A stretch of DNA of 64,000 bases from Pararge aegeria. Its lineage: Eukaryota; Arthropoda; Insecta; Lepidoptera; Nymphalidae. Shown here one piece after another: positions 1 to 11,870 of the stretch. Location: positions 13,206,001 to 13,270,000 of the forward strand of contig NC_053200.1 in the NCBI RefSeq assembly GCF_905163445.1, given 5' to 3'. Made by a program: the position numbers and the translations under genes. The notes under the pieces are model-generated. The model saw only the letters and a list, made by a program, of their open reading frames with translations. It did not search any database and was not told the DNA's origin. Every line of letters begins with the position of its first letter. The first letter of the stretch is position 1.

Positions 1-687
1 ACGATTTTTTATCGCAGGTTAGTGATGATTACTGTTCACGTCATCAGTCACGGATGTAGTAACTTCCAGAGAACTGATACTGGGAAGTATACCAGAATAC
101 GAAGTTACTACAAGGGTAATAACCCTTCTGGCAGGAACTTCTCGGTGTCAGCAAATTGTCTGACACGGGAATCGAAACTAGTAGCCGTGATCCAAAGTCG
201 AAGTACTAACTACTATACTAATGAGGCATTGAAACGAAACTTCCTTTTAATTTTCGACTGCCCGCGCATGCCGTCTGCGTTTACTACAGTTTTTTAACAA
301 GTCCCATAGGAACTGTATGATTTTTTAAATAAAACATAGCCACTTATATGTTACTCAAACATCTTGCCAAAAACCAAGTTGATAGGTCGCATAGTTACGG
401 TGCAATGACGGACAAACAAACTAACACCCTTTTCTATCAATAATATTAGTAAGGATGCTATTTATAGTTTGTTTATAGTTATGTTCCCACCGCCAAGTTT
501 GGCATCTCGCACGCGCCTTTCCCGACCCTTGACTCTTCATAAGATGTCAAAGAGAAAATCGCGACTGAGAATGGCGATCAGAACTCTATTACCTGAATGA
601 ATCCATCCGATCAAAGTATCAATACCAATCATTACTAATATAAAAAATGCTATAGTGTCTGTTTGTTTGTTTGAGACCTACTATACG
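1..687. other. No recognised feature
   Basis: A 91-codon open frame (22-297) has no family I recognise and no splice context; the rest is AT-rich with nothing assignable. Confidence 0.4.
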
Positions 688-790
688 CTATCAGTGCAGT
701 GACTGATCTTAGTACCTACCGACAAAGATGTGCCGCTAAGCGAATTAGCGTTCCGGCACGATGACGCGTAGAAGCCGATTAGGTTTTAAT
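688..790 (+). repeat. Dispersed repeat R3 (GTGCCGCTAAGCGATTTAGC)
   Basis: Copies share CCGACAAAGACGTGCCGCTA and GCGTTCCGGTACGATG, often followed by GACTGCATCATCACTTACCA and GATTGCAGTCAAGGGCTAAC. Others: 1885-2045, 7300-7445 (minus), 15035-15235 (minus), 27000-27190 and 49400-49590. Class unknown; SINE-like spread. Confidence 0.65.
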
Positions 791-1884
791 TTATAAAAAG
801 GATAAAAAAAAAAATACCACATAAATAGATGGCCATAGGAAGGAGGCTTCAGCTAGTTTTAAAAAACATATGCATGATGATGATAACTTTAAAGAAATCT
901 CTAGGACACGCGATATTTCATTGCTTAGAGCATAACTCCGAAAACGAAACAAGGTAAAAAGAATTAAATTGAACTCGTTCCCCATAAAGGAAGTTGAAGT
1001 CCTTACCACTAGGCTTAAGGGTCTCTTAAATTCAAACTTTCATTAACCCTTATTTAATGTTGGAGGTTAAAAACGCAAGATGGAAAAAGTCCTTACACAA
1101 GTCCGCTAGACAGGTTGGTATGCAAATATAAAAAAGAACTTACTTTTCGACAGATGGTGACTCAAAAAATGTACCCACACAAAACACACACTTTGTTGCA
1201 CTTGCACAAAACAATACCACACTCCAACGTTCTCATTTTGTAAATTGCACAAAACGAAAATTTATTTGAAATTTAAATATAAACTTAACTTGTTGCAACC
1301 TTTGCCTTTCAGTTGTAAAAAAAAAAGTTACAGTGGCGGGAAAATTAATAGACTTTAAAACTTTTTTTAATTTGAAGTTCCAATGCAGACTCAAATATTA
1401 GGCCAATAATTTAGGTGAATTATAATCTATTGTTCGAAATTCAAATTATTTCTGAGATAAGCAGAGGTTTATAAAAAAAAGTGTGTCATACGAATGCGGG
1501 CGACCGGACCGGTGGGTTACGTAACGCGTGTTCGCGAAGCAAGAATACTGCAGAAACTGAAAGTGGTCCCGCCACCCCACCCTGATGCCATCGCTTAGGT
1601 AATGGCGATTACCATTAATCCCATTTTCATAATACATCCGCCATTATTGTTTGATGAGCCCGCTTTGTTGACACGACGCGTTATTTTGATGTCGTATTTC
1701 AACTTTTAATGTTAAGGTTCAACGCGTCGGGAAATGCGTTACGTACGGAACTAATTGTGCGCATTGTTACGCGACGTAATGTTTTTTACTTCACTACGGA
1801 AGGGTTTAATATTAACAGTCTGCGTTTATTTGTACTTTTATATGTTTCACTGAAACAAAATTCAATGTAAGGTGTATTTTTATG
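791..1884. other. Intergenic, with CpG-rich block at 1480-1800
   Basis: The block has many CG dinucleotides (ACGTAACGCGT, ACACGACGCG, TTACGCGACGTAA) against an AT-rich background. No convincing frame. It could be an old LTR or an unannotated 5' UTR. Confidence 0.35.
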
Positions 1885-2045
1885 ATGGGAGGCTTCGGGC
1901 GTGGCTAGATACCACCCTGCCGACAAAAACGTGCCGCCAAGCGTTTTAGCGTACGTTATGTCGCTTGGAAAGAGCTATTGGGCTTAATATAACTGCATCA
2001 TCCTTTACCAGGCGGTAAGAATGCAGTCAAAGACTAACTTGTACT
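1885..2045 (+). repeat. Repeat R3 copy
   Basis: Includes CCGCCAAGCGTTTTAGCGTA and the AATGCAGTCAAAGACTAACT end. Confidence 0.65.
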
Positions 2046-2051
2046 GGAATA

Positions 2052-2247
2052 AATAAATAAATATAAACTAAGCGTAGCTTGTGTTATAAACGTATTACAC
2101 ATAAATACTTATAATATACAGATAAACACCCAGACACTGAAAAACATGAATGTTCATCGCACAAACATTTTTCCAGTAATGCGAATCGAACCCACGGCCT
2201 TAGATGCAGAAAGCAGGGTCGCTGCACACTGCGCCAACCGGCTGTCA
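2052..2247 (-). repeat. SINE S1 copy (tRNA-derived)
   Basis: The S1 consensus has A-box-like GGCGCAGTGGGCAGC, B-box GGTTCGATTCC, then CTGGGTGTTTAT and the 3' part GATGGCGATGTGTGTATTG. This copy runs on the minus strand and is degraded at the B box (GGTTCGCATTAC). Confidence 0.75.
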
Positions 2248-2904
2248 AATAAAATAAACTATTAAATATATATAGAATAAAATAAAATAAACTATTAAAC
2301 TCAATTTGCTATAAAAGCCAGACAATTCAAAAACTTAAAAACTCCACCATCTTATCGTCATTACGTATCAAACCTTTCAACCCCACTACAGAGTCTCCTC
2401 TCAGAATCAGAAAGGCACCACGCTGGCCAAGAGTTGACCTCACACGCTTTTGAGCATAGGTTATTTAAGTGTTCAAAACTTTGAAAAGTCAGAAGTGCAG
2501 TTCGGGATTCTGACTCAGTATTTCCCGAAGTCCTAACCATTTGACTATCACCGATTTGTAGAATGGTTGTAAATCCGGGAATGCATCGTATTGGAAGTTT
2601 AATTTATGGAAAAATCATCATTTTAACAACCTATTACCGGCCCACTATAGGTCACGAGTCTCCTTTCACAATGACAATAATTAGTTATTGTATCGTCAAC
2701 ATTTCTTGAGGATGTTCCCGAAACGTGCGCGAGAAAGTAGTTACATTTTGGAAGATTTGTTTGTTTTGGTTTATAAATTATTGAAGAAATTATTATACAT
2801 TGCACTGCATCTTTCGTACTCTCTTGATATGTATTTGTATCTCTGTAACTATTTTTTTTTTCTGTACAATAAAAGTGTATTCATTCATTCACTCATTCAT
2901 CTGT

Positions 2905-3095
2905 TTGCAGTGACTCTAGACCGCAGTTCGGAAGGCAGATTCTACCGAGGCGAAAACATCAAGAAACTCAGCAGTTGCTCTTTTCCAACATCAAGTATTT
3001 ACAGTTCACATTTTAACATACATTTTTTCTCTCTTGTCAGAGATGAAGGCAGAGCCGGATGCTTCCAAGGAAATTCATCAATTGTATAGAAACCT
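2905..3095 (+). repeat. Dispersed repeat R4 (CCACCGGTTCGGAAGG)
   Basis: The unit has GTGACTCTAGACCGCAGTTC, AAGAAACTCAGCAGTTGCTC and GAGATGAAGGCAGAGCCGG. Others: 10612-10800, 32090-32345 (minus), 35680-35770 and 58080-58205 (minus). Class unknown. Confidence 0.65.
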
Positions 3096-3979
3096 CACTG
3101 TAATAAATGTGTTTTAAGATATTCTTTAAGCTTATTCATTAGTTAGTTGTCCTAAATTACCTTAGGAATGATTTTATTAAAACGACATGACAATCCCACA
3201 AATGACTTCAGTACCTTTTACAGACGATATGCAAATCAAAAAGTTATAACGTTATCTGGTAAGTCGACTGTTTATATTAACTTTTTGTTTATAAAAATTA
3301 ATATGTTGTCTTACAAGTACTGGAAATCTCCATTATTAGTGATTTTCCATTTATCATTATATTGTTATCAAATTTCTTAAGATTTGTAATATAAATTCGA
3401 CACACTTCATTTTTTTGCATTTATAACTAAGTTGCTGGAAGTAAACCAGTGCGACACATACGACATAGCAAGGTTTACATCCTCAGTTATATTTACTCCT
3501 GTCAGTCTTAAAAATTAGAGATGTATCATCTGCAAACAATAAAATGTCGCATGTTCCTCTGACATGGCAAATTAAAGAAGAAAGAGAAAGAGTTATGAAT
3601 TATTATAAAACCATTATCTTAAGAAAAGAAGAAGAAGTAAAGGTTACGAAAATTTTATTTACAAAATAGGAACTTACATTTACAAACTATGTTATTTTAC
3701 AAGTAGTTGATGAACAATCGAAACAGTTATATAACATGAACAAAACCTCGGATGCTGTTAACAAAGTGCGTGCGATCTTCTGACTCATTGTTTTCTCATC
3801 TACCGTTCACACCGCCGGAAGGCATTGTTAATTGTTTGTGACTTATATACAATATCCGTTTAACTTTTCGTCAACGTCCCTGTTGCAGTGGGTACTGTGG
3901 GCGATCCCGAGTTCAATACCCGGGAAGGTCAATTTAGTATTTATATTGTAAGGCTGCGGCCGTTGTTGGATATAGAAGA

Positions 3980-4165
3980 AATGTTTGTTGGGGTCCCAAG
4001 GTGCTGGAATGGCGGCCCCGCACTGGTAACGAGGTGGACAGAACACATCAAGCTGGTCGCATAGAGCCGCTGGACGCAAGCGGCACAAAACCGTGGAATT
4101 TGGAACTCCCTACCGAATACCTATGTCCAGCAGTATACGTCTATCGGTTGATATGATGATGAAAA
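3980..4165 (+). pseudogene. LINE 3' end fragment
   Basis: With frame breaks it reads RCWNGGPAL, RWTEHIKLV, SRWTQAAQNRGIWNSL and TYVQQYTS. This is the C-terminus of a non-LTR reverse transcriptase (pattern TRWTDDI..VAGSRW.QAAQDR..W..L..TYVQQWTS). Confidence 0.75.
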
Positions 4166-4560
4166 ACAAACGGGGGTAAACTTCTCCTATTCCCTGTTGC
4201 CTTGCTTTGGCAGCTGGACACGTTTATTTTATCTCTTGTCAGCACGGCTCGCATGGGCAGGAGACAATTATCACGCCGGGGAAAGAATAAAAATTTACTG
4301 TCTCCCACAGCTTTATCATCTCTCAGAGCACTGACGCACAAGTGTTAATAATATCTTAATAATATATGTGTTACAATAAACGGTGGTAAACTGCTCCTAT
4401 TACATGTCCCCGTGCTTTAGTAGGTGCTTTATATACCTTGTCTTGGGATATAATCAAGGGATATAATTTTTGTCTCCTGCCCGTGCTAGCCCGCAGGGGA
4501 AATAATCGGCAGATATAATATTTTTCTCCTGCTGTGGGACATTCATTAAATTAAGTAAGA
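4166..4560 (+). repeat. Dispersed repeat R6 (CTCCTGCCCGTGCTAGCC)
   Basis: Two diverged units side by side share TAAACTTCTCCTATTCC and the motif TTTTTGTCTCCTGCCCGTGC. Relatives: 11980-12120, 49140-49255, 57415-57605 and 61915-61985. Class unknown. Confidence 0.55.
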
Positions 4561-5372
4561 TGATATTGGAGATTTTTTCTATATTATATATGTAACTTGT
4601 AGATTTAGACGAAACTCATCATCAAAATAATTTGAATTTCAAGACCAGTGGGCTCCATCGCAATATGCTGTAAAAACAATACGTATAACGTACAAAAGGT
4701 AGAGATAAGTGACACTTAGTTATTAGAATCCTCGTAGTTTTAGATTTCGTCTTAGAATGTAGTTATAGCTATAATCTCACTAGGTAGTATGAATTCATGT
4801 GACCTACGCATCAAGAGTGCCCCATCTACAGGCCTAAATGAACAATTATTTCAGGAATACTTCAATACAAGAGGGACGGTGCTTATGCGAAAAATTTTCG
4901 TCAGTATATCAACAATGTTAATATTAATCCAACCAGAATAGTCATTTCTCCCGAAAGAATTTCCACAGCGCGATATTATTTATCTGAAAAATGATACAGC
5001 GACATCTATTGAGGTTTCGAAACAACGTGTCATGAATTCAAACAACGACATCTAACGGGAAAAAAGACACCGGGAGGTATCTTTGCATCGTTCGTGTCCA
5101 TACAGGAAGGAAGTCGATCTTTTCTTTTTCGGAAGGAAACTTTCCGTTAACCAACTGAGGGGTTGCGACCGTGTCACTGGCGGAGAGGGCCATGATATAA
5201 ATGTAACTATATCTGGAAAACTATTTATCAATACACTGTCGTGGGCCCCACACGTAGCTGAGGTGAGTTCGAAATTTTTTTGCTTTGATTGGGTACTTAA
5301 ATAGTTGGAAAAATTTCCTTCCTATCAAAACTAAAATTTCCTTCATCAATCTCTTCTTCTTCCTATTCTATT

Positions 5373-5765
5373 ATGCAGACTCGTGTTATCCTGACAGTAC
5401 CTACTGAAGAACTTCATAAGCTCAAGCGCCTTCAAAATGTATGCATCCGGTTTGTGTTTCGACAGCGTAAATTTGTGGTTGCCTATCCGTTTACGTATAT
5501 TATATTCTTAATAGTCAACTATCTCCCTCTTATTGAAGGGATCGTTTTCGCTTTATTTCTGACTACTCATTCCAACCTTCGATCCAGCCTTGGTAACCGT
5601 CTGGTATTTCCATTTTGTAAAACGAAGTTCTTCGGTAATTCTTTCACCTTTAAGGAAATTATGCTCTGGAACAATCTGCCTGCTGAAATCCGTGGAAGTA
5701 GTTCCCTTCCTATATTTAAGAGTCGCCTGAAGGACTACTACCTCTCTTTGCGTGTTGGCAGTTGA
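5373..5765 (+). pseudogene. LINE reverse-transcriptase C-terminal fragment
   Basis: An open frame contains LKRLQNVCIRFVF, FKEIMLWNNLPAEIRGSSSL and FKSRLKDYYLS, the C-terminal pattern of Jockey/CR1-type elements. Truncated at the 5' side. Confidence 0.8.
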
Positions 5766-6149
5766 ATTTGTTGCTTTGTCTGTAAATTATCATCATTTTC
5801 ATTTTTCGGAAGGACACTTGCCGATAACCACCTGAGGGGTTGCTACGGCGTCACCGGGGGAGTGGGGCGAGCGCGAAAGCTCGCCATGAGAAGAGCCCCA
5901 GGGCTCGACGACATCGGGGGGGAAGTGGGAGACGTCGACCCGAGGGTGCCTCCTGCGAGGACTCGGACCTCGGCTCGGTTCGACGTTAATCTGACTGTTG
6001 GTGGACTTTTGGACTAATCATTGTTTAGTCTGTCTGTAAATTATGTATTAAAATTTACTTTTATATGTTAGGTATATTATATATTTATATATAATATGTA
6101 TATTTTATACTTATATATTACGTATATTTATTTAAATTATCTATGTATT

Positions 6150-6345
6150 AGTATCTATACATTTTGGTATTTATGTATATATTACAACACTCTTGGTACT
6201 ATCCCGTTCTTAAAGGAGTCCTTTCTACAAAGGTTGCCTGTAAGAGATTGCTTTCAGCAATAAGGCCGCCTTTGCATGTTTACATTGTTTCATCAATGTT
6301 TCTTTTCCTATATGTATGTTATACGTGCAATAAAGTGTTTCTTCT
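6150..6345 (+). repeat. LINE 3' UTR repeat, plus copy
   Basis: AAAGGTTGCCTGTAAGAGAT and AATAAGGCCGCCTTTGCATG, followed by a CTTCTTCTT tail. An inverted copy lies at 7065-7265; shorter relatives at 18420-18470, 24385-24445, 31020-31075 and 60045-60110. Confidence 0.7.
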
Positions 6346-6547
6346 TCTTCTTATGATTATTTTTATTATTAATCTTTATAAAATTACTGTAACACTAGCT
6401 TGTGCGCGCGACTTCGTCCGCGCTAATTCCGGTATTTTACAAAACCCGCATGAAACGTCAGTTTCCCGGGGTTTTTTGGGTAATGGTATAGATACTTAAT
6501 AATGTACCTAATACCTAACAAAACTTTTATGTATCATTAAAAAAAAA

Positions 6548-6831
6548 TCATCATCACGCATTACCGGCCCACTACAGGGCACGGGTCTCCTCCCACTGTT
6601 TAGTCTGTAATCCACCACGCTGGCCCAGTACGCATTGGTGGACTCCACACGCCTTTGAGAACATTATGGAGAACTCTCAGGCGTGCAGGTTTCCTCACGA
6701 TGTTTCCCTTTACCGTTGAAGCAAAAGATATTTTAATTGCTTCAAACGCACATAACTTAAAAAAAGTTTGAGGTGCGCTCGGCTTCTGAAAGTGAAGCTC
6801 AAGTCCTTACCACTGTGCTATCACGGCTCAA
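6548..6831 (-). repeat. SINE S2 copy (tRNA-derived, TGATGA tail)
   Basis: The S2 consensus has GGCGATAGCGCAGTGGGTAG, B-box GTTCGAATCCC, GTGAGGAAACCTGCATGCC, and a tail GGGTTGATATGATGATGATG. This copy is nearly full length on the minus strand. Confidence 0.8.
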
Positions 6832-7064
6832 CTTTTAATACAAAGCAAGCAAACTTCTTTAAAAAAAAAATTCATAAATAGATCTCAGATTGCATATAAA
6901 GATTTATGCGATAAAATAAACCGATGTACTGTTACACAATATGAGATATTAATACTATGAATAGTGTTGAAAGTTCATAATAATATCATGATGGTACTAC
7001 AGCTTAGCTATTATACAGTTGGGGTTTATTTCCTCTTTTTTTTATTGCACTACAAGTTAGAAGA

Positions 7065-7265
7065 AGAAACACTTTATTGCACGTATAACATACAGGAAAA
7101 GAAACAGTGAGGAGTATACAGTACACAATGTAGACATGCGAAGGCGGCCGTATTGCTGCAAGCAATCTCTTACAGGCAACCTTTGTAGATAGGACTTACA
7201 GAAAGAGAACGGGATAGTGCCAAGAGTGTTGATACATAAATACCAAAATGTAAATATACATAATA
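7065..7265 (-). repeat. LINE 3' UTR repeat, inverted copy
   Basis: It is the reverse complement of 6150-6345 with moderate divergence, so the pair could form a long hairpin. Confidence 0.7.
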
Positions 7266-8392
7266 TATATAAATATAGTAGGCCTAGACTGCAATCTGAA
7301 GTGATGATGCAGTTTTAGTCTAAACTGCATCATTACATTAAACATATATGGAAGTTATATTACACCAATATTCCTAATCAGTTTCTACGCGACATCGTAC
7401 CGGAACGCTAAATCGTTACGTCTTTGTCGGTTGGATGGTAACTATATGTTTTTGCTAGTTTCATAATGCAAGATCGTCCGCGGCTGTTTTGTCATACACA
7501 CTACACGACTACAGACCCCATGTAACACTAGATATATGTAGTATAGTGTGTAGCACAAATGGCCGCAAATGATTCGGCTTTGTAGAGTCTATACTTATAC
7601 TAAAACTGTAAAGGGTCGAATTCTGAACATTGAATATTTTGGGAAAAATTTTTAGAGGGCCCTTTATAATCGATACTGAAACCAAAACATTTTTTTTTCA
7701 TTTTAGTCTGCCTGACCGTCTATGTCTTGGCCGCCGTACATTTTTTAAGAGACATCAGACATTTTTTGCGAGATTTAGGTTTGAAGGGGAGGTGTTAAAT
7801 GAAAAAGGCGTGATACAATGTAACGCTTTATTTAAATTTGTTTGGACAAAAAAATAAACGCTATACATTTATTCATGGTAAATAATCTTATTTACATCTT
7901 GTAATAATATCCAATCGAATATTACTTTTACATCACATTTTATTCTCTCTACCCGATGTACTATATACTCACTAATACAATATTTTATATACAAATGTTG
8001 ACTACGATTTCTACTATGTATTGTTAAAAATAATTAGATTTGTAAGTAACAGGCAGCGTATAGGTTATTCGAATGTACCTACTATTTATAATTTTAAAAA
8101 ATAACCCATAAATGGGATCTTAAGATACTTTTTAAGAACTTGCTACGACGAAGTTTTATTAATAAACTGAGCATAATGGTTATGAAATGGTACCATTCTA
8201 CTATTAACAAGATTTGTCAAAAGTTTATTGAACAAAACAAATTTGGTATTTAGGAGTTCCAGTGACCACTTTTATCACCTTTTTACACCCAAGCACTGAG
8301 TACTTTTATTGTTTTCCTTGTGTTTTACCGATTGTGTTGTGTTGCAATAAAGTTTTTCTATTCTATTCTTTTTTTCTTTATAGTAATCATTG

Positions 8393-8650
8393 AAAGACCA
8401 AGCAGATGGCCCACCTGATGGTAAGTGGAAAACTCCTATAAACAGAGCAATACTTCACAGGGCGCGCAAGAAACACCGCCGACGCTATGTAATCATAAAG
8501 TAATGCGTAAGTTTTAAACCATGTGCTTGTAATGACACCCGCAACCACGCCCTTCAGACCCGAACACAGCATTGCTGCTTAGCGGCAGAAATAAGCACGA
8601 TTCACGGCACGTTTTTCTCTGGACGAGCTGTCACAAAAAGGTTTACTACC
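8393..8650 (+). repeat. Repeat S3 (GCCCACCTGATGGTAAGTGG family)
   Basis: A dispersed unit runs from the TGGCCCACCTGATGG-like start to AGCGGCAGAAATAAGCACG. Further copies: 18580-19170 (split), 24790-24960 and 42585-42715. Likely a SINE or a LINE 3' tail. Confidence 0.7.
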
Positions 8651-8679
8651 ACTAAAATTACTTATCACGTATTGGTATG

Positions 8680-9045
8680 AATGAATGACGGCGACTGTTG
8701 CGGATACCTTGGACAGCTTTTCGGACTAACGTGACGATCCTGGAGGTACTAAAAGTCACAGAGAGGTTATCGTCGACAGATAAGTTCTTTGGACACATAA
8801 CTATGAATAAACACTCCATAGAACTACTTGTTGTCAAGGGGAATGTGGGAGGCAAACGGTCACGCGGTCGATCCCCCACGCGTTGGACAGACGTAATAAA
8901 AGCTGCAACACAAACCTCCATAGTCCAATGTTCCAGAAACGCTGAAGATCGTAACAAGTGGAGGCGCATCGCGGGGGCTGCTGTAGCCAAAGAAAATGTA
9001 TCATCGTTAACCAAGACCACTCTGTCAAAAGTGAACGACTAAGGA
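8680..9045 (+). pseudogene. LINE reverse-transcriptase C-terminal fragment
   Basis: IPWTAFRTNVTILEVL, KFFGHITM, VVKGNVGGKRSRGRSPTRWT and EDRNKWRRIAGA match the end of craniofacial-development-protein-2-like retrotransposon polyproteins. Confidence 0.85.
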
Positions 9046-9419
9046 TTGGTATGAAAAGTGAAAACCGTTTATGACAACATAACAAATCGGTCCAATCATT
9101 ATAATCCCTCTGTCTGCCGATAAGGAGCACCAGTGAACAGTACCGTCTGCCTCACTATGAAAACTATGATATCAAAGCAATTGGGTCCAAATACTACTGT
9201 CCTTCTATATGCCATTGAGGAGTTCCCTGATCCACTGACCACTTCACCATCTGACTCTCGTCACAACTAATCATGTATGGTTTAGAAAACCGTTCATTAG
9301 GGGCCAACCAATTTAACAGCGTAACTGGACCATTGATTAAACGAATATTAACTTAAAACAAAATCGTAACCTTACCGTAAAATAACAATAGATTGAAGGA
9401 AGACATTTAGACAAGTAAA

Positions 9420-9650
9420 TCATCAGCATCATAATATCAACCCATTACCGGCCACTACGGGTCTCCTCCTACAATGAGAAGGGGTTAAGGCCGTAGTCGA
9501 ACAGACTGACCCAGTGCGGATTTGTGGACTCCACACGCCTTTGAGAACATTACTCTCAGGCATACAGGTTTCCTCACGATTTTAACTTCCCTTCAACGGT
9601 GATATTTACCTACTTGAAACGTAGATAACTTAGAAGAGTTAGAGGTAAAA
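9420..9650 (-). repeat. SINE S2 copy, truncated head
   Basis: Tail and middle are present; the head is replaced by other repeat sequence after about 9650. Confidence 0.75.
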
Positions 9651-10479
9651 ATAATAAAACTCTCTTTGCCGACCCGAAAATCGTACCAGGGACCTTGTGA
9701 TCCGTAGAAGAGCATGCTAACGACTGGGCCAACGACGTGGTAATTGGAACTGAGATGCAAATTTTAAGTATACAAAATGGAAAGTGGCGATCAGTTGCGT
9801 AACCGAGGACAGTAGGTTGGTAGTTGCCAAGCCATCGGAACACACAGACAATTATTTCTTATATACGGTATAATCAAATCGCGGTTGAGCGATTATACAG
9901 TTCAGAATAAATTATAGATCTTTTCATCTTTTTTTTTATACCAACGACCGAGGGACCAAGGGACGAGGACCAAGCAGATTGCCCACCTGATGGTAAGTCA
10001 AAGTCAAAGTCAAATATTTCTTTCTTCAAATAGGCCCAGGTGATGCTCATGATGCCTAGGTCAAATAAATGAAGTGTACATGATAGTATGTACATAGTTA
10101 AATAATATATTTTTGCAAAATGTTTGCCTTCTCATCCTTTTAGTAAGGTTGAAATGGTCTATTTATATATGATATCATGTTCTGACTCTGCGAATTGCGG
10201 GCGGGTGATGCGACGCGTTTTGTCAGGGTACATTTTGTAGAATAGCGAAGGTGATTATGGGCAAAATTTTCACCACAGAAAATTTATAGTTGTTTTTATA
10301 TGTAATGCTAATAATAATCTTTTTTTCTCATTCTAAATGACATCTGGGTCTACAATATTAAATTAATATGTTTTTTCATTTTTTGTTTAGTTTTATAAGA
10401 TCAACCTATTGTAACCTATCGATTGTCCATTAAATAAATAAATAAATAAGTAATAACTCATAATAAGTAATAAACCATA

Positions 10480-10600
10480 TGCGGTTATAGCCTAGTGTAA
10501 GGCTTCGGCTTTCCTTTCGGGGGGACCGAGTTCGAGCGCGGCTCGCACAACTGACTTTTTAGAGTTACGTGAGTTTTTAATTTAAGCAAAGTTCAAAATA
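10480..10600 (+). repeat. SINE S2 head fragment
   Basis: A- and B-box part only, with GAGTTCGAGCGCGGCTCGCA. Confidence 0.6.
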
Positions 10601-10611
10601 TTATTCAAGTA

Positions 10612-10800
10612 GGCCCAGTTTATAAGCACTTTTGAAACGTCAAGTTATTCTGTAGTGACTCTACCACCGGTTCGGTAGGTAGGTTCCACCGAGAAGAGCC
10701 AGCAAGAAACTCAGCAGATTGCTCTTCTTCAACATCATTTTACAGTTTACAATCTTAAAAATTCACTATCTTGTGAGAGATGAGAGCTGAGCCTGCTTAA
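10612..10800 (+). repeat. Repeat R4 copy
   Basis: Full unit from GCCCAGTTTATAAGCACTTT to GATGAGAGCTGAGCCTGCTT. Confidence 0.7.
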
Positions 10801-11754
10801 GCGATTCAAATATCACTCGCTTTAAAGCTGCGCCCGCGCATTTCATTTGCTTCGAACCGATTTCTGAACTGTACGATCGCTAATCTGTGACTAATAACGA
10901 AAACAATTATCAACGTTCCGAGCATAAAATATTAATGATTTTATTTAGTTAACGTTAACTTGTGCTATTCATGAACAAGTTTTTAACCTACTTAAAAAGG
11001 CGTCATATAGTATGCCCCCACATATTAAGTGCGTGATTTTTCGAAACGAACGACTTTTTTTTTTAATTACGCGATAATCTTAGTATATAGTAATGGGAGT
11101 TCTATTACATAACACATCAAAGTCAGTTTCTTAAATCTACTATTATTGCCTTCATAGATATATTATACAATAGGAGCTGTATTTCCTATTTATTGACATT
11201 TTTGTGCGACAAAACACGGCTGGGATTAAGTTGATCGTAGACTACCGCATGAACAGATAAAATATGTGGCTATTGCGGCAATGTTCGATCAACTTTTACA
11301 CCGCGAGAAAATACATCTTACATTATAAACCAAGTACGCTATCTATATAAATTATCACATTTTATTGCCTCAATTCAATGATGTTAAATAATTAATATAT
11401 CGGTGCGAATTCATCTCTACCAATTCTCTAAAGTAAACTAAATTGACAGTTGTAAAACAAGTTCTATCATACGCATACTTTGTGCACCAGAACAGCACTA
11501 AGTTTAGAACTATCAATAAGGTTTAATTTAAAGATATGTTTACAGAATCGGCACCACTCTACAATACCATATGTGTAATGAGTTTATAGTGAGTCTTTAC
11601 GAAAATGTAGCGAGTCAACTCGACGTGGCAATGATCGGGTGCGTTACGGAGAGTGCGGGGTCTCCCAGCGGGGACCGCATCTTATCGTGGGAATATCTCT
11701 CACTAATAGGACAGTTATAAAAGCACAACTTATGATAGGTTAGGTAGGATATCT

Positions 11755-11870
11755 TATCGACCCATTACCGGCCCACTACTGACTGCCCACCACAATGAGA
11801 ACGGGTTAAGGCCGTAGTCCACATACCTTTGACAACATTAGTAGAACTCTCAGGCATGCAGGTTTCCCAC
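11755..11870 (-). repeat. SINE S2 fragment
   Basis: Tail end of S2 (CCATTACCGGCCCACTACTG) with internal deletions. Confidence 0.65.

Noticed and set aside
2688..3089. 133-codon open frame as a gene
   Set aside because: Half is repeat R4 and the rest is low-complexity hydrophobic translation of T-rich DNA.
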